A stretch of DNA of 64,000 nucleotides from G020348385 sp964538085 (GCA_964538085.1 CAZIDF010000004.1:124001-188000); one strand, 5' to 3'; shown: positions 25,334 to 34,715, counted from the first letter of the stretch. Numbers and translations: made by a program. Notes: a model not told the origin generated them from the letters alone.

Positions 25334-25520
25334 CCCATTTGACATATCTCGCCATTCCCGATCTTTTTGCTGTAAAGATTTTTGCTGAAGATCGCGCTCT
25401 CACATGAAAACTTTACACTCCCCGAACACCTGTCCTTTGCTAGGGACAATATTCCCCTAGGAATAGGGATGATCTATCTAGGTCGCTTTGGTACAAATAT
25501 TGCATAGACATTTTGTCTGC
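25334..25520. other. Divergent spacer between rpmB and the envelope operon
   Basis: About 190 bases between opposed promoters. It holds no reading frame I believe in. The palindrome AGACA-TTT-TGTCT at ~25507-25519 sits just upstream of the next -35 and could be an operator. Confidence 0.35.
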
Positions 25521-25549
25521 TTGACGTAATTTGGCAAAACAAGTATCTT
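25521..25549 (+). promoter_or_regulatory. Promoter before the TPR lipoprotein gene, apparently leaderless
   Basis: TTGACG and TATCTT separated by 17 bases. The -10 ends 5 bases before the ATG at 25555, so transcription would begin at about the start codon. Translation could instead use ATG 25564. Confidence 0.55.
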
Positions 25550-25554
25550 AGTTT

Positions 25555-25938
25555 ATGAGAGAGATGGATAAAAAAGCGTATTTTCTAATCCTGCTTGTGC
25601 CTTTAATCACAGCTTTTATAAACTGTGCATCACCCCCTCAGCGGTCTCAACTTCAATTCGGAATCGTGGCCGCCCAACAAAATCTTTGGGATGAAGCGAT
25701 CTTTCGGTGGAAAAAAGCCGTCGAGCTTGAACCGGATTCCGCATCCGCGCACAACAACCTGGCTGTGGCATTCGAACAAAAAGGACTCTGGGAGGAAGCG
25801 AGGAAAGAATACACGCGCGCCCTCGAGCTCAATCCTAAAAATGAGTACATCCAATCAAATTATGAAAAATTCAAGCAACGTATCGAAGGGGATGCCAAGG
25901 ATGAGGACGAAGAGAACAAAGATAAAAAAAAGAAATAG
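25555..25938 (+). CDS. TPR-repeat lipoprotein
   Basis: Signal peptide AYFLILLVPLITAFINC with a lipobox Cys at about residue 23, then two or three tetratricopeptide repeats (NLWDEAIFRWKKAVELEPDS; SASAHNNLAVAFEQKGLWEE; ARKEYTRALELNPKNEYIQ). The tail is K/E/D-rich. 127 residues. Either ATG 25555 or ATG 25564 is the start. TPR lipoproteins act as scaffolds; here the next two genes encode another lipoprotein and a giant envelope protein, so all three may form one assembly. The end overlaps the next gene by 38 nt. Confidence 0.8.
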   Translation: MREMDKKAYFLILLVPLITAFINCASPPQRSQLQFGIVAAQQNLWDEAIFRWKKAVELEPDSASAHNNLAVAFEQKGLWEEARKEYTRALELNPKNEYIQSNYEKFKQRIEGDAKDEDEENKDKKKK

Positions 25939-26584
25939 TAATCATCTCTTTTTATTGATCGGTCTCCTTTTTATCTTTTCCTGCGGCACGGGAGATTATG
26001 TGCGGTTGCAGATTGAAATGCCGCGGCATACCGTGATAGACCTGGACGATTTCGAAGAAATCGCCATCACCAATTTTTTTGTGAACGAAGAGGCTAAAGA
26101 TTTTGACCTCAGCAAAGAATTGACCGAATATTTTTCCACAGAGCTTGACCAAAAAATAAAAAAGAAAATTTCCTCCACCGACGTTGCCTTGCAAAACGAA
26201 GACGTTTTCCAGGATAAAGAATTTTGGAAGAAGGCCTTTCCTGACAAAAAGGGAACCCTTCTGTTCACCGGCAGCCTGGATTACACGGAAGAAATCCGGA
26301 AAGCCATTAAATCTGCGCGCAAAAGACGGTTCGAGGAGCCCTTTCCTGAAGAATCCCGGATCGAAGAGCGCAGATTCTATTCCCTTTCTCTTCGCCTCTA
26401 TCTTATCGATGCCAAGTCCGGAGAAGCCGTTTACGAACGAACTTTTAAAGAGAGCAAGACCTATAAAAACCCGAACCAAACCTCTTATTTTGCCTTTTAT
26501 GACATGATGTTGAATGTAAGAGATAAGCTTTTCCGCCAGATTCTGGGGGATAAGCAAATCCAAGAAAGATATCTTATCAAGTAA
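25901..26584 (+). CDS. Unknown lipoprotein of the envelope operon
   Basis: I do not recognise this family. The ATG at 25901 has AAGGGG nine bases upstream; residues 1-30 are a basic start (MRTKRTKIKKRN) and a lipoprotein signal (LFLLIGLLFIFSC). The ~200-residue mature part is mixed alpha/beta (HTVIDLDDFEEIAITNFF; KKGTLLFTGSLDYTEEI; FYSLSLRLYLIDAKSGEAVY). The pattern of a short 'VY...' strand near the C-terminus recalls CsgG/TolB-assembly-like lipoproteins that bind nucleotides or act as secretion accessories, but this is only a resemblance. Part of a three-gene unit. Confidence 0.6.
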   Translation: MRTKRTKIKKRNSNHLFLLIGLLFIFSCGTGDYVRLQIEMPRHTVIDLDDFEEIAITNFFVNEEAKDFDLSKELTEYFSTELDQKIKKKISSTDVALQNEDVFQDKEFWKKAFPDKKGTLLFTGSLDYTEEIRKAIKSARKRRFEEPFPEESRIEERRFYSLSLRLYLIDAKSGEAVYERTFKESKTYKNPNQTSYFAFYDMMLNVRDKLFRQILGDKQIQERYLIK

Positions 26585-26600
26585 ACACCGAGGAGAAAAC

Positions 26601-29561
26601 ATGCGAATTATCAAGAGATGCTTTTTCCTTTTTTTCATCATCTTTATCGGAGCAAGCTTCGGCTTCTCTCAAATGATCTACTTCCCCTATTATGGAAAGA
26701 ACAAGGTCCTTTACACAAAGTTCGACTGGAAGGTCTACAAAACCGACCATTTCGACATTTTTTACTACACGGAGGACACCCGCGACCTTCAAACGATAGC
26801 CAACCTGGCTGAGAGCGCCTACAAATCAATAAGCGAGGATATCAAACACCAACTTTCCGCTTCCGTGCCCCTCCTGTATTACAGAACTTCCACGGATTTT
26901 TACCAGACGAACTTGTTTCAAATCCCCGAGGGTGTCCTAGGAGTAGCCGAGCCCCTCCTGTACCGAATCGCGATCCAGGGTGATATGGCCATAGATGAGA
27001 TCCATGACCTCATCGAGCATGAACTGAGCCATGTTTTCGAATATGACATCCTCTGGGGATCTCCGGGAGGTGTACTCTATGCTCTGACTGCTCCTCCGGG
27101 ATGGATTTTCGAAGGGTACTGTGAATACAACACCCGGACTTGGGCTCCTTGGTCTGCCTTGATCGTTCGGGATGCGGCTCTCAGTGACCGCATTCCAGAG
27201 CTTGTTGGAGGGGGTCAACTTTATTCTCGTTATCCGCTCCCCCGGCCTCCCGATTATGATTTTGGCCATGCTCTCTTCGATTACATTGAATTCAGATACG
27301 GCAAAAACGGGATCCGGGATTTCTGGCATTCCATGAAAAACTCCCCACTCATCGGGAATCAAAATCCCATAAAACGGGCATTCAACATGCCCGTAAAAGA
27401 ATTCAATTACGAATTCAAAAAATACCTCCGCGCTAAATTCAAACCTTTTTTATTGAGAGAAAATCCCGAGGATTACAGTATCCCGATCGGTCCTGAGTTC
27501 CCGTTGAATCCCTACTATCACGCGTATTCGATCGCACTCTCTCCTTCCGGGGATATCGTCGCCGCGTTGTTGGCGAATTACAAGGACTTGGACTATGACA
27601 TCATCCTGTTTTCCACTCGAGATGGCAAAATGATCAAAAACATCACGAAGGGCTACACGTCCAAGTATGAGTTCTTAAAATTCGAGGTAGATCCCTCCAT
27701 GGGAAGAGACCTCGCCTGGTCCTCTGATGGAGACAGGATCGCCTTTTTCGGACGCACGGGACGAAAGCACAATCTTTTCATCATCGATCCTCTTTCAGGT
27801 AAGATCGTCAAAGAAATCCAACTCCAGCAGGACCAGCCATGCTCTCCGTGCTTCTTTCCTGATGGCGGAGAGCTCCTTTTCACCGCGTTCGAAGACGGTA
27901 TTCATGACATTTTCAAGGTCAACCTGGCAAGCGGTGATGTTCTCAATTTGACCGCTAACGATCTTTTCGAAAAGGCTCCAGTCCTATCCCACGACGGAAA
28001 AACCCTTGCCTATACCATCCGGATGGATGCATATGACAAACTTTTTATCTCGCCAATAAATGACCTGAAAAAGAGGACGCAATTGACTTTCGGGGTGGGA
28101 AACACGATCACCCCCGCATTTTCTCCGGATGATAAGGAAATTTACTTCGCCGGCGACAAAAAAGAGGCTCACAATATCTACTCCCTCAATCTGGAAAGCG
28201 CAGAGATCAAGCGGTACACGGATGTAAGAACCGGCAATTTCTTTCCTTCTCCCATGCCGAATGAACCCAACTCGATCATCTTTTCCTCTTTCAATAAGGG
28301 CGCGTTCCAGATTTTCAAGAGTGACCTGGAAGGCCAGGTGGAGGAATCCGTGACTTTTGCCGACATGGATTACGACGAGGAGTTCGAACGGTTCGAACCG
28401 ATCGTCACAGTCGATATCGATGAACAAAAGATCAAGCCATATAAAGGACTGAGCAAGCTCTTCCTGAACAACCGGCCTCCGATCGACGCGATCCTTTCCA
28501 CCGATGGTTCCATCTACGGAGGCACGGCTCTTTCTTTTTCCGACTTGTTGGGAGATCACAATTTCAGCTTGCTCGCCTATCAGGTAAGAAGTTTTCGGTC
28601 CTATGTTTTCTCTTATGCAAACCTGAAAAACCGGTTTCAGTACATGGCCGAAGCCTTCCAGTACACGATTTATTATTATACGCCCTACAGCTTTCTCGAT
28701 CCGACCTATTACCAGCTTCTCTCCTACCGCGATGCCTTGGCAACGAGAACGATGAAGGGCGCCAGGATCAACGGATACTACCCCTTCAATCGGTATTACA
28801 GAACCCAGGTCGGGCTCAGTTTCCTCAATTACGAAGAAGATTTTTTCGATCCCTATATCAATCAAGGGCTTGGCCAATCCAATCAACCGTACGGATTTTT
28901 TCTCAATGGGAATTCTCTTTCGGTCAACGCTGCTTTGATCGGGGAAACGACAAATTTCAGGTATTATGGCCCTTACTCGGGAAATACCTTCATGCTAAGT
29001 CTTTCCCAAGCCATTCCGGTAACTAAAAGCTTTATCAACAACACGACAGCTCAAGTCGATCTTCGCCAATACCTGCCCATCGGAGGAGATACGCTTTTTG
29101 CCTTCCGCCTCAACATCATGGCCAGCATGGGAAAGACTCCCTATATTTTTTATTGGGGAGGAAATAACCAGGTCCGCTCTTCTTATTATTACAACATCGT
29201 GGGAAACCAGGGTTGGTATGCGAACCTGGAGTTCAGGATTCCTCTGTTGAATACCGCGAACACGATCATCGGTCAGATCGGACCTATTCGCGGCGTGTTC
29301 TTTGTCGATATGACCCGCGCAAAACTCAAAGGATATTCGGCCAAAATCTATTACGTCGATTATGATACCGATGTTTTTCCGATATTGAGGGTAGTCGATG
29401 CCCTCGGTTCGTATGGTTTTGGATTCCAATTTTTCTTCCTCGGGCTTCCGTTGCACTTCGAATGGGCGAAACGCCTGGAAATAGAAAACATTTCCAGCCC
29501 TTTCAGCATCAAAGCTCGCGGTAAATTCGATTTGAAATTCTGGATCGGATTCGATTTTTAG
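26601..29561 (+). CDS. Large exported protein: MA-type peptidase, beta-propeller, outer-membrane barrel
   Basis: 986 residues with a clear signal peptide (CFFLFFIIFIGASFGFS). Near residues 140-144 is the zincin motif HELSH in DLIEHELSHVFEYD, with a third ligand candidate Glu171 in GWIFEGYCEY, 27 residues after the second His. This matches MA-clan (gluzincin) peptidases. Residues ~300-600 contain TolB/PD40-like repeats (LAWSSDGDRIAFFG; LFIIDPLSGKIVKEI; PAFSPDDKEIYFAG). The last ~350 residues are strand-rich and end FWIGFDF with a terminal Phe, like an outer-membrane barrel. A membrane-anchored protease with a substrate-binding propeller is the inference. Confidence 0.75.
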   Translation: MRIIKRCFFLFFIIFIGASFGFSQMIYFPYYGKNKVLYTKFDWKVYKTDHFDIFYYTEDTRDLQTIANLAESAYKSISEDIKHQLSASVPLLYYRTSTDFYQTNLFQIPEGVLGVAEPLLYRIAIQGDMAIDEIHDLIEHELSHVFEYDILWGSPGGVLYALTAPPGWIFEGYCEYNTRTWAPWSALIVRDAALSDRIPELVGGGQLYSRYPLPRPPDYDFGHALFDYIEFRYGKNGIRDFWHSMKNSPLIGNQNPIKRAFNMPVKEFNYEFKKYLRAKFKPFLLRENPEDYSIPIGPEFPLNPYYHAYSIALSPSGDIVAALLANYKDLDYDIILFSTRDGKMIKNITKGYTSKYEFLKFEVDPSMGRDLAWSSDGDRIAFFGRTGRKHNLFIIDPLSGKIVKEIQLQQDQPCSPCFFPDGGELLFTAFEDGIHDIFKVNLASGDVLNLTANDLFEKAPVLSHDGKTLAYTIRMDAYDKLFISPINDLKKRTQLTFGVGNTITPAFSPDDKEIYFAGDKKEAHNIYSLNLESAEIKRYTDVRTGNFFPSPMPNEPNSIIFSSFNKGAFQIFKSDLEGQVEESVTFADMDYDEEFERFEPIVTVDIDEQKIKPYKGLSKLFLNNRPPIDAILSTDGSIYGGTALSFSDLLGDHNFSLLAYQVRSFRSYVFSYANLKNRFQYMAEAFQYTIYYYTPYSFLDPTYYQLLSYRDALATRTMKGARINGYYPFNRYYRTQVGLSFLNYEEDFFDPYINQGLGQSNQPYGFFLNGNSLSVNAALIGETTNFRYYGPYSGNTFMLSLSQAIPVTKSFINNTTAQVDLRQYLPIGGDTLFAFRLNIMASMGKTPYIFYWGGNNQVRSSYYYNIVGNQGWYANLEFRIPLLNTANTIIGQIGPIRGVFFVDMTRAKLKGYSAKIYYVDYDTDVFPILRVVDALGSYGFGFQFFFLGLPLHFEWAKRLEIENISSPFSIKARGKFDLKFWIGFDF

Positions 29562-29606
29562 CTCATTTTCCTCTCTCCTGATGGAAAATTAAAAAAAACA
29601 ATTTCC

Positions 29607-29635
29607 TTGAATTCGACAATCGGGAGTGCTATCAT
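29607..29635 (+). promoter_or_regulatory. dnaA: sigma70-type dnaA promoter
   Basis: TTGAAT and TATCAT with 17-base spacing, ending 87 bases before the dnaA ATG. The region between holds DnaA-box-like sites, consistent with autoregulation. Confidence 0.55.
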
Positions 29636-29677
29636 GTCCGAGCCTTCTCCATAGAAAATTTCAGCAAAACAGAAGGA

Positions 29678-29707
29678 TTTCCACAGTTGTGAAAATATCT
29701 GTGGAAA
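29678..29707. promoter_or_regulatory. DnaA-box-like inverted repeat, candidate oriC component
   Basis: TTTCCACAG (29678-29686) and CTGTGGAAA (29699-29707) form an inverted pair 12 bases apart, each close to the DnaA box TTATCCACA. The spacer contains TTGTGAAAA, a third, weaker match. Another TTGTGGAAA lies at ~31150 before dnaN, next to a very AT-rich run. Such sites flanking dnaA are typical of oriC, but clusters elsewhere have not been excluded. Confidence 0.55.
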
Positions 29708-29721
29708 TCTAAAGTAAAAAC

Positions 29722-31053
29722 ATGGAAGACGAACAAAAATCTGATCCTTGGCATCTTATCAAAGAAGCGATCAAGCAGGAGATCGACAGGAACAGTTATG
29801 AGACCTGGTTCGATCCTACGATATACATCGGCCAGGAAAGCAATTGTCTTTACATCAAAGTCCCGAACTCCTACTTCAAGGACTGGCTTTCATTTCATTA
29901 TCTCACCCTGATAAACAAATGCTCCGTCGATCTTTTTGGTAAGCCTTACGAGATAAAGTACATTTTCGAAGATACCCCCAATCAATTTATGAGGCGTTCC
30001 CCCCATGAACGGCGCTCCAAACACGGAGGCCTTCTGAATCCGAATTTGAATCCCAACTACACTTTTGAAAACTTCGTCGTCGGTTCCTGCAATCAGTTCG
30101 CCCATGCTGCTGCCTCTGCCGTTGTGAATAATCCGGCAAAATCATACAATCCCCTGTATGTATACGGTGGCGCTGGTTTGGGAAAAACCCACTTGATGAA
30201 TGCCATCGGTCACAGCATTCTGAACAACCATCGTGGTCTCAAGATTCTTTATATCACCACTGAAAAATTCATGAACGATTTGATCAACCACCTTCAATAC
30301 GGCAAAGTCCTGGATTTTCGTCAAAAATACCGGAGTGTCGATGTCCTTCTGATAGACGATATACATTATCTTTCAGGAAGGGAAAGAACAAAGGAAGAAT
30401 TTTTCCACACCTTCAATCATCTGTATGACAGCCAAAAGCAAATTGTCATATCCAGCGATTGCCCGCCTAAAGAAATCCCCAATCTTGAAGAAAGATTTAG
30501 CTCCCGATTCGAATGGGGATTGATAGCTGACCTAAAACCTCCTGATATCGAAACAAGGATCGCCATCCTGAATAAAAAATCCGAGCTTGAAGAAATATTC
30601 ATTCCCGAAAGCGTAGCCTTGTATATTGCTGACAAAGTCCACTCTAACATTCGAGAGCTTGAAGGGTATCTAAGAAGAGTTATCGCCTACTCCTCTCTCA
30701 AAGGCGAGGTTATCGATCTCGATCTGACCAAAGAAGCCCTAAAAACCCTCCTGGATTCATCCATGACGATCGTCACGGTCGAAAAGATACAAAAGGCCAT
30801 CAGCCTTGAGTTTAAAATCAAGATTTCCCAACTGAAAGCCAAAAACAATTCGCCAAAGATCGCTTTCCCACGCCAAATCGCCATGTATCTTTCTAAACAG
30901 ATGACAAAAACATCCCTTCCCGAGATAGGGAAAAAATTCGGTGGAAAACATCATACAACCGTTCTTCATAGCATAAGAAAAATAGAGAAATTAAGAGCAA
31001 GAGATCCCGAATTTGACAAAAAGATTAACACTTTAATTAATCAAATACACTAG
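29722..31053 (+). CDS. dnaA: Chromosomal replication initiator DnaA
   Basis: Initiator ATPase. N-terminal domain I (SYETWFDPT) binds DnaB loaders. The AAA+ core has Walker A (YVYGGAGLGKTHL, near residue 150) and Walker B (VLLIDDIHYL). The C-terminal DnaA signature GGKHHTTVLHSIRKIE binds DnaA boxes. Length 443. It is directly followed by dnaN. The usual rpmH-rnpA neighbours are absent upstream; instead the envelope operon lies there. Confidence 0.97.
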   Translation: MEDEQKSDPWHLIKEAIKQEIDRNSYETWFDPTIYIGQESNCLYIKVPNSYFKDWLSFHYLTLINKCSVDLFGKPYEIKYIFEDTPNQFMRRSPHERRSKHGGLLNPNLNPNYTFENFVVGSCNQFAHAAASAVVNNPAKSYNPLYVYGGAGLGKTHLMNAIGHSILNNHRGLKILYITTEKFMNDLINHLQYGKVLDFRQKYRSVDVLLIDDIHYLSGRERTKEEFFHTFNHLYDSQKQIVISSDCPPKEIPNLEERFSSRFEWGLIADLKPPDIETRIAILNKKSELEEIFIPESVALYIADKVHSNIRELEGYLRRVIAYSSLKGEVIDLDLTKEALKTLLDSSMTIVTVEKIQKAISLEFKIKISQLKAKNNSPKIAFPRQIAMYLSKQMTKTSLPEIGKKFGGKHHTTVLHSIRKIEKLRARDPEFDKKINTLINQIH

Positions 31054-31168
31054 GGAAATCAATAAATTAGATGAGTTTTGCACATTTTCAATTGATTTTA
31101 TTATTCTTATTATTTAATCTAATTAATAATTATAGTAATAAGAAATAAGTTTGTGGAAAGGTGGAAAA
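31054..31168. other. AT-rich spacer between dnaA and dnaN
   Basis: About 115 bases, almost all A and T in the middle (TTATTCTTATTATTTAATC), followed by a TTGTGGAAA box overlapping the dnaN ribosome site. It could serve as the unwinding element of the origin, or simply the dnaN promoter. Confidence 0.4.
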
Positions 31169-32269
31169 ATGAAATTTTCAATCAATAAGGAAGATATACT
31201 AAGAGAATTGCAGCTTCTTCAGGGAATCGTCGAAAAAAGGAATACCATGCCCATCCTGGCAAACATTCTGGTCAATGTGACGGAAAGCGAAGTGGAGTTG
31301 ATCGGAACAGACCTTGAGGTCGGCTTGAAAACACATTTTCCTGCCCAGATAGATGGAACGGGTTCGATCACGATATCGGGTAAGAAAGTTTTCGAGATAG
31401 TTCGGTCTCTCGCTGAAGAACAGCAGGTCGTTTTCAGTGAAGAGAAAGACCTTGTGATGGAAATCACATCCGGCGAGAGCGAATTTAAAGTTTTGTGCTT
31501 GCCCAAGGACGATTATCCTCCGATTCCAGAGCCAAAATTCCAGAAAAATATCGTTCTTCCCCTTGAAAAATTTAAGGAAATGATCGACCGCGTGTATTAT
31601 GCGATCACCCAAGAACAGAGGTATTACCTAAATGGAGCATTGATGCTTTTAAAAAATGGAGAGATGGAACTAGTGAGCACAGATGGCCATAGATTAGCCT
31701 ATACGCGCCTTCCTCTTGAAGGGCTGAAATTGGATGGGGAGATAAGGGTAATCGTTTCTAAAAAGACGTTGAACGAACTGAGAAAATTCGAAGACGAAAC
31801 GGTTGAATTCGATCTGGATGAGAATAATCTATTTTTTCGTGTTCGTAACAGAACCTTGATTTCGAGGATAATCGAAGGAAAATTTCCAAATTATGAGGCG
31901 GTCATTCCCAAAGGAAACCCAAATTTTCTTGAGATATCGAGAGAGAAAGTTACCAATGCTATCAGACGCGTGTCATTGCTTTCTACCGAGAGGTCGAGGG
32001 GGATCCGTTTCAACATCGAGTCGAATCAGATCAAGTTGTACTCCTCAAATCCGGAGATTGGAGAGGCGAGAGACAAGGTCGATGTGGAATACAAGGGAAA
32101 CGAGATAGAAATAGGATTCAATTCCCAATATTTATTGGATTTTCTGTCAGCCGTGAGGTCCGAAAAGATCCGGTTCGAATTGAAAGATGAAAACAGTGCG
32201 GTGTTGATGAAACCAGTAACGGATGATGACATACAATACATGTATGTTTTGATGCCCATGAAAATATGA
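31169..32269 (+). CDS. dnaN: DNA polymerase III beta sliding clamp
   Basis: 366-residue ring-forming clamp with three similar domains. N-terminus KFSINKEDILRELQLLQGIVEKRNTMPILANI is typical, and the C-terminal VLMPMKI (usually LPMR[L]) ends the third domain. ATG at 31169 has AAAGGTGG just upstream; the frame is open six codons further but lacks a ribosome site. It converges with apbE, with a 3-base gap. Confidence 0.97.
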   Translation: MKFSINKEDILRELQLLQGIVEKRNTMPILANILVNVTESEVELIGTDLEVGLKTHFPAQIDGTGSITISGKKVFEIVRSLAEEQQVVFSEEKDLVMEITSGESEFKVLCLPKDDYPPIPEPKFQKNIVLPLEKFKEMIDRVYYAITQEQRYYLNGALMLLKNGEMELVSTDGHRLAYTRLPLEGLKLDGEIRVIVSKKTLNELRKFEDETVEFDLDENNLFFRVRNRTLISRIIEGKFPNYEAVIPKGNPNFLEISREKVTNAIRRVSLLSTERSRGIRFNIESNQIKLYSSNPEIGEARDKVDVEYKGNEIEIGFNSQYLLDFLSAVRSEKIRFELKDENSAVLMKPVTDDDIQYMYVLMPMKI

Positions 32270-32272
32270 TTT

Positions 32273-33205
32273 TCAATCTATCATTTGTATAGGGTATGTT
32301 TTTCCAATCAGAGTAGCCCTTCCTTCAGAGTCGATCACAACCGCTCCATATTCGGGGAATTTTTCGAGGATTTTTTCTGGTTGTCCAGAGACGAATAGCG
32401 CGGTAGAAAGGGCGTCGCAGATCAAAGCTTCCGGTCCCACTACCGTCACGCTTTGCTTGCCAACGGCAGGATAACCTGATTTTGGGTCGAACACGTGATG
32501 ATAACGGATACCTTCATGGATGAAAAATCGCTGATAATCCCCGGTGGTGGCGGCCCCTGTGTTCGAAAGGAACAGGATGGCAAATACACCCTCTTTTCTG
32601 GGGTGTTTGATCCCTATCCGCCAAGGTTTGTGATCAGGATTTTTTCCCCAACAGTAAAGATCTCCTCCCGCATTGATGAATCCATGCTCGATGTCGAGTT
32701 GGATTAAAGATCGCGCTACCAGATCGATACCGAAACCTTTGGCAATAGCTCCCCAATCCAGCTCCATTCCCGGTTTTAAAAAGAGCGTCTCGGATTTAAA
32801 GATGATTTTGTCCATCCCGACGTTTTCCAAAGCGTGCTCGATCTCCAACGGAGCCGGGATTCGATAAGGACTATCACGGAATCCCCAAAGACGGGATAAC
32901 GGACCGACGGTGATATCAAAACATCCTTGGGAATTGCGATAGATGGCCATGGCTTTTTTGTAAAGGAAGATTACAGGGGGAGAGGAATAAGACCTTGCAC
33001 CAGGAGCAAAATGGGTTTCTATATCCTGGAATATCTCTCTTATTTCTTTTTTTGAGGACTCAAAATCCGACAGCGAACAGAACAGATTGATTTCACAGAC
33101 CGTGTCGAAATAAAGAAAAGTAGTTGTTCGCCACCTCTTGTTAACAGGACTGCACGAGACACCCAGAAGGAAAAGGAGGAACAAAAAAAAAGTCTTTTTG
33201 GACAT
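32273..33205 (-). CDS. apbE: FAD:protein FMN transferase (ApbE), lipoprotein
   Basis: Attaches FMN covalently to Thr of RnfG, RnfD, NqrB or NqrC. Signal peptide FFLFLLFLLGVSC gives an exported lipoprotein with Cys near residue 18. Family features: MAIYRNSQGCFDITVGPLSRLWGF, MELDWGAIAKGFGIDL (FAD and Mg sites), GFINAGGDLYCWG and YHHVFDPKSGYPA. Start ATG at 33205 has GGAAAG about 8 bases upstream. The complete rnf operon is 5-10 kb away and contains the predicted acceptors. Length 310. Confidence 0.93.
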   Translation of the reverse strand: MSKKTFFLFLLFLLGVSCSPVNKRWRTTTFLYFDTVCEINLFCSLSDFESSKKEIREIFQDIETHFAPGARSYSSPPVIFLYKKAMAIYRNSQGCFDITVGPLSRLWGFRDSPYRIPAPLEIEHALENVGMDKIIFKSETLFLKPGMELDWGAIAKGFGIDLVARSLIQLDIEHGFINAGGDLYCWGKNPDHKPWRIGIKHPRKEGVFAILFLSNTGAATTGDYQRFFIHEGIRYHHVFDPKSGYPAVGKQSVTVVGPEALICDALSTALFVSGQPEKILEKFPEYGAVVIDSEGRATLIGKTYPIQMID

Positions 33206-33296
33206 CGATGATCTTTCCGAAACCGGGGTTCCATTTTTTACGAACGGAGCCAAAAAGTCAATGGGCGCGATGTCGATAAAGATCTCTGGTTTTGTA

Positions 33297-33325
33297 TTGA
33301 CAGGCCATGTAAATACATATATTTT
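33297..33325 (+). promoter_or_regulatory. sigma70-type promoter for the sugar locus
   Basis: TTGACA (perfect) and TATTTT with 17-base spacing, about 90 bases before the MFS start at 33418. Confidence 0.55.
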
Positions 33326-33417
33326 GTTTCTATTCAAAAAATGGCTTTTTTCATGTTGAGGGCAATAATTTTGTCCAAGAGAGCTTTCCCCGGCCTAGGT
33401 GGAAAAAGAGAGGTGTC

Positions 33418-34650
33418 ATGATGTTGGGAGTGAGATTTCGCCTCTGTGTGATGATGTTCTTGCAATACGCCATCTGGGGAGCGTGGAGCCCGGTGCTGTC
33501 CGATTATTTGTTAAATGACCTGGGATTCAGCGGAACGCAGGTCGGGATCATCTACAGCTTGCTACCCCTTGCGACGATCGTGGCGCCGTTTATCGGTGGA
33601 CAGATCGCGGACAGGTATTTTGCCAGCCAGAAGGTCATCGCCATCCTCCAATTGGCAGGAGGAGGGTTGCTTTTGTATATTTCAAGGATTTCTGATTACA
33701 ACACCATGATGTGGACGATGCTTTGTTACTGCTTTTTATATGCGCCCACTCTGGCGTTGACAAATTCAGTGGCTTTTATCAACTTGAAGGACTCAGAAAA
33801 AGAATTCGGTATCGTCAGAGTTTGGGGCACGATCGGATGGATCGTGGCAGGCCTTGTGCTGATGGGGTGGAGACATTTTGCTCAGGCTAAAGAGGCGCTC
33901 GCCTTCCGCGCCGACACGCTTTTGCTGGCGGGAGCTTTCTCCATCCTCATGGGATTACAGGCCTTCAGCCTACCGAATACACCCCCAAAGAAAGAGGGGA
34001 CAAAGCCCTGGGCTTTTGTGGAAGCCATCAAGATGATGAAAGATAAAAATTTCCTGGCTTTTGTGATCATTTCCTTTGTCGTGGCCACTGAGCTGATGTT
34101 TTATTATGTGCTGACCGCGCCTTTTTTGACCTCAGACAAGATCGGGCTTTCCAGCGCCAATGTTCCGGGGGTGATGGTGATCGCACAGGTAGCTGAAATC
34201 TTCGTTCTGGCTATAATGCTGCCGTATTTTATCTCCAAGATAGGCATTCGCAACATCCTCGTTCTGGGCGTGTTGGCGTGGCCCGTTCGGTACATCATCT
34301 TTGCCATCGGTCAACCGTCTTGGCTCGTCATCGCTTCGTTGAGCCTCCACGGTTTTTGTTTTGTGTTTTTTTTCGCAGCCGCCTTTATCTATGTGGACAC
34401 GGTTGCACCGAGGGATATCCGGCATTCGGCGCAAAGCCTTATCATGCTGGTTACCTACGGCATCGGCAGTTACATAGGAAGTCTTTTTGCTGGATGGATC
34501 CGGGATTTTTTTACGACAGATGCGGGCACGAATTGGACCCATGTTTTTATCGTTCCTTGTTTTTTGACCGTTTTGTGTGCGGTTGCGTTTTTGCTTTTTG
34601 TGAAGGAAAATCGATCGGCACAAACACAGGGAAGCGGACAAAATGGCTAG
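33418..34650 (+). CDS. MFS transporter, nucleoside/sugar H+ symporter (NHS) family
   Basis: 410 residues with about 12 hydrophobic helices. RLCVMMFLQYAIWGAWSPVL and GTQVGIIYSLLPLATIVAP, then GQIADRYFASQKVI, are typical of the nucleoside-symporter (NupG/XapB-like) subfamily. Members next to Gfo/Idh and epimerase genes probably import glycosides or oxidised sugars. ATG 33418 has AGAGAGG upstream. The next gene starts about 65 bases on. Substrate unknown. Confidence 0.85.
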   Translation: MMLGVRFRLCVMMFLQYAIWGAWSPVLSDYLLNDLGFSGTQVGIIYSLLPLATIVAPFIGGQIADRYFASQKVIAILQLAGGGLLLYISRISDYNTMMWTMLCYCFLYAPTLALTNSVAFINLKDSEKEFGIVRVWGTIGWIVAGLVLMGWRHFAQAKEALAFRADTLLLAGAFSILMGLQAFSLPNTPPKKEGTKPWAFVEAIKMMKDKNFLAFVIISFVVATELMFYYVLTAPFLTSDKIGLSSANVPGVMVIAQVAEIFVLAIMLPYFISKIGIRNILVLGVLAWPVRYIIFAIGQPSWLVIASLSLHGFCFVFFFAAAFIYVDTVAPRDIRHSAQSLIMLVTYGIGSYIGSLFAGWIRDFFTTDAGTNWTHVFIVPCFLTVLCAVAFLLFVKENRSAQTQGSGQNG

Positions 34651-34715
34651 ATGGAGAGCTTTTGAATTTGGCATTTTTGGATCGCTAGATGAGGGGACAG
34701 GGAAGTGAGGCCATA

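Noticed and set aside
27984..28886. 300-codon minus-strand frame inside the 986-residue protein gene
   Set aside because: Antisense to a gene with signal peptide, zincin and propeller motifs; no motif of its own.
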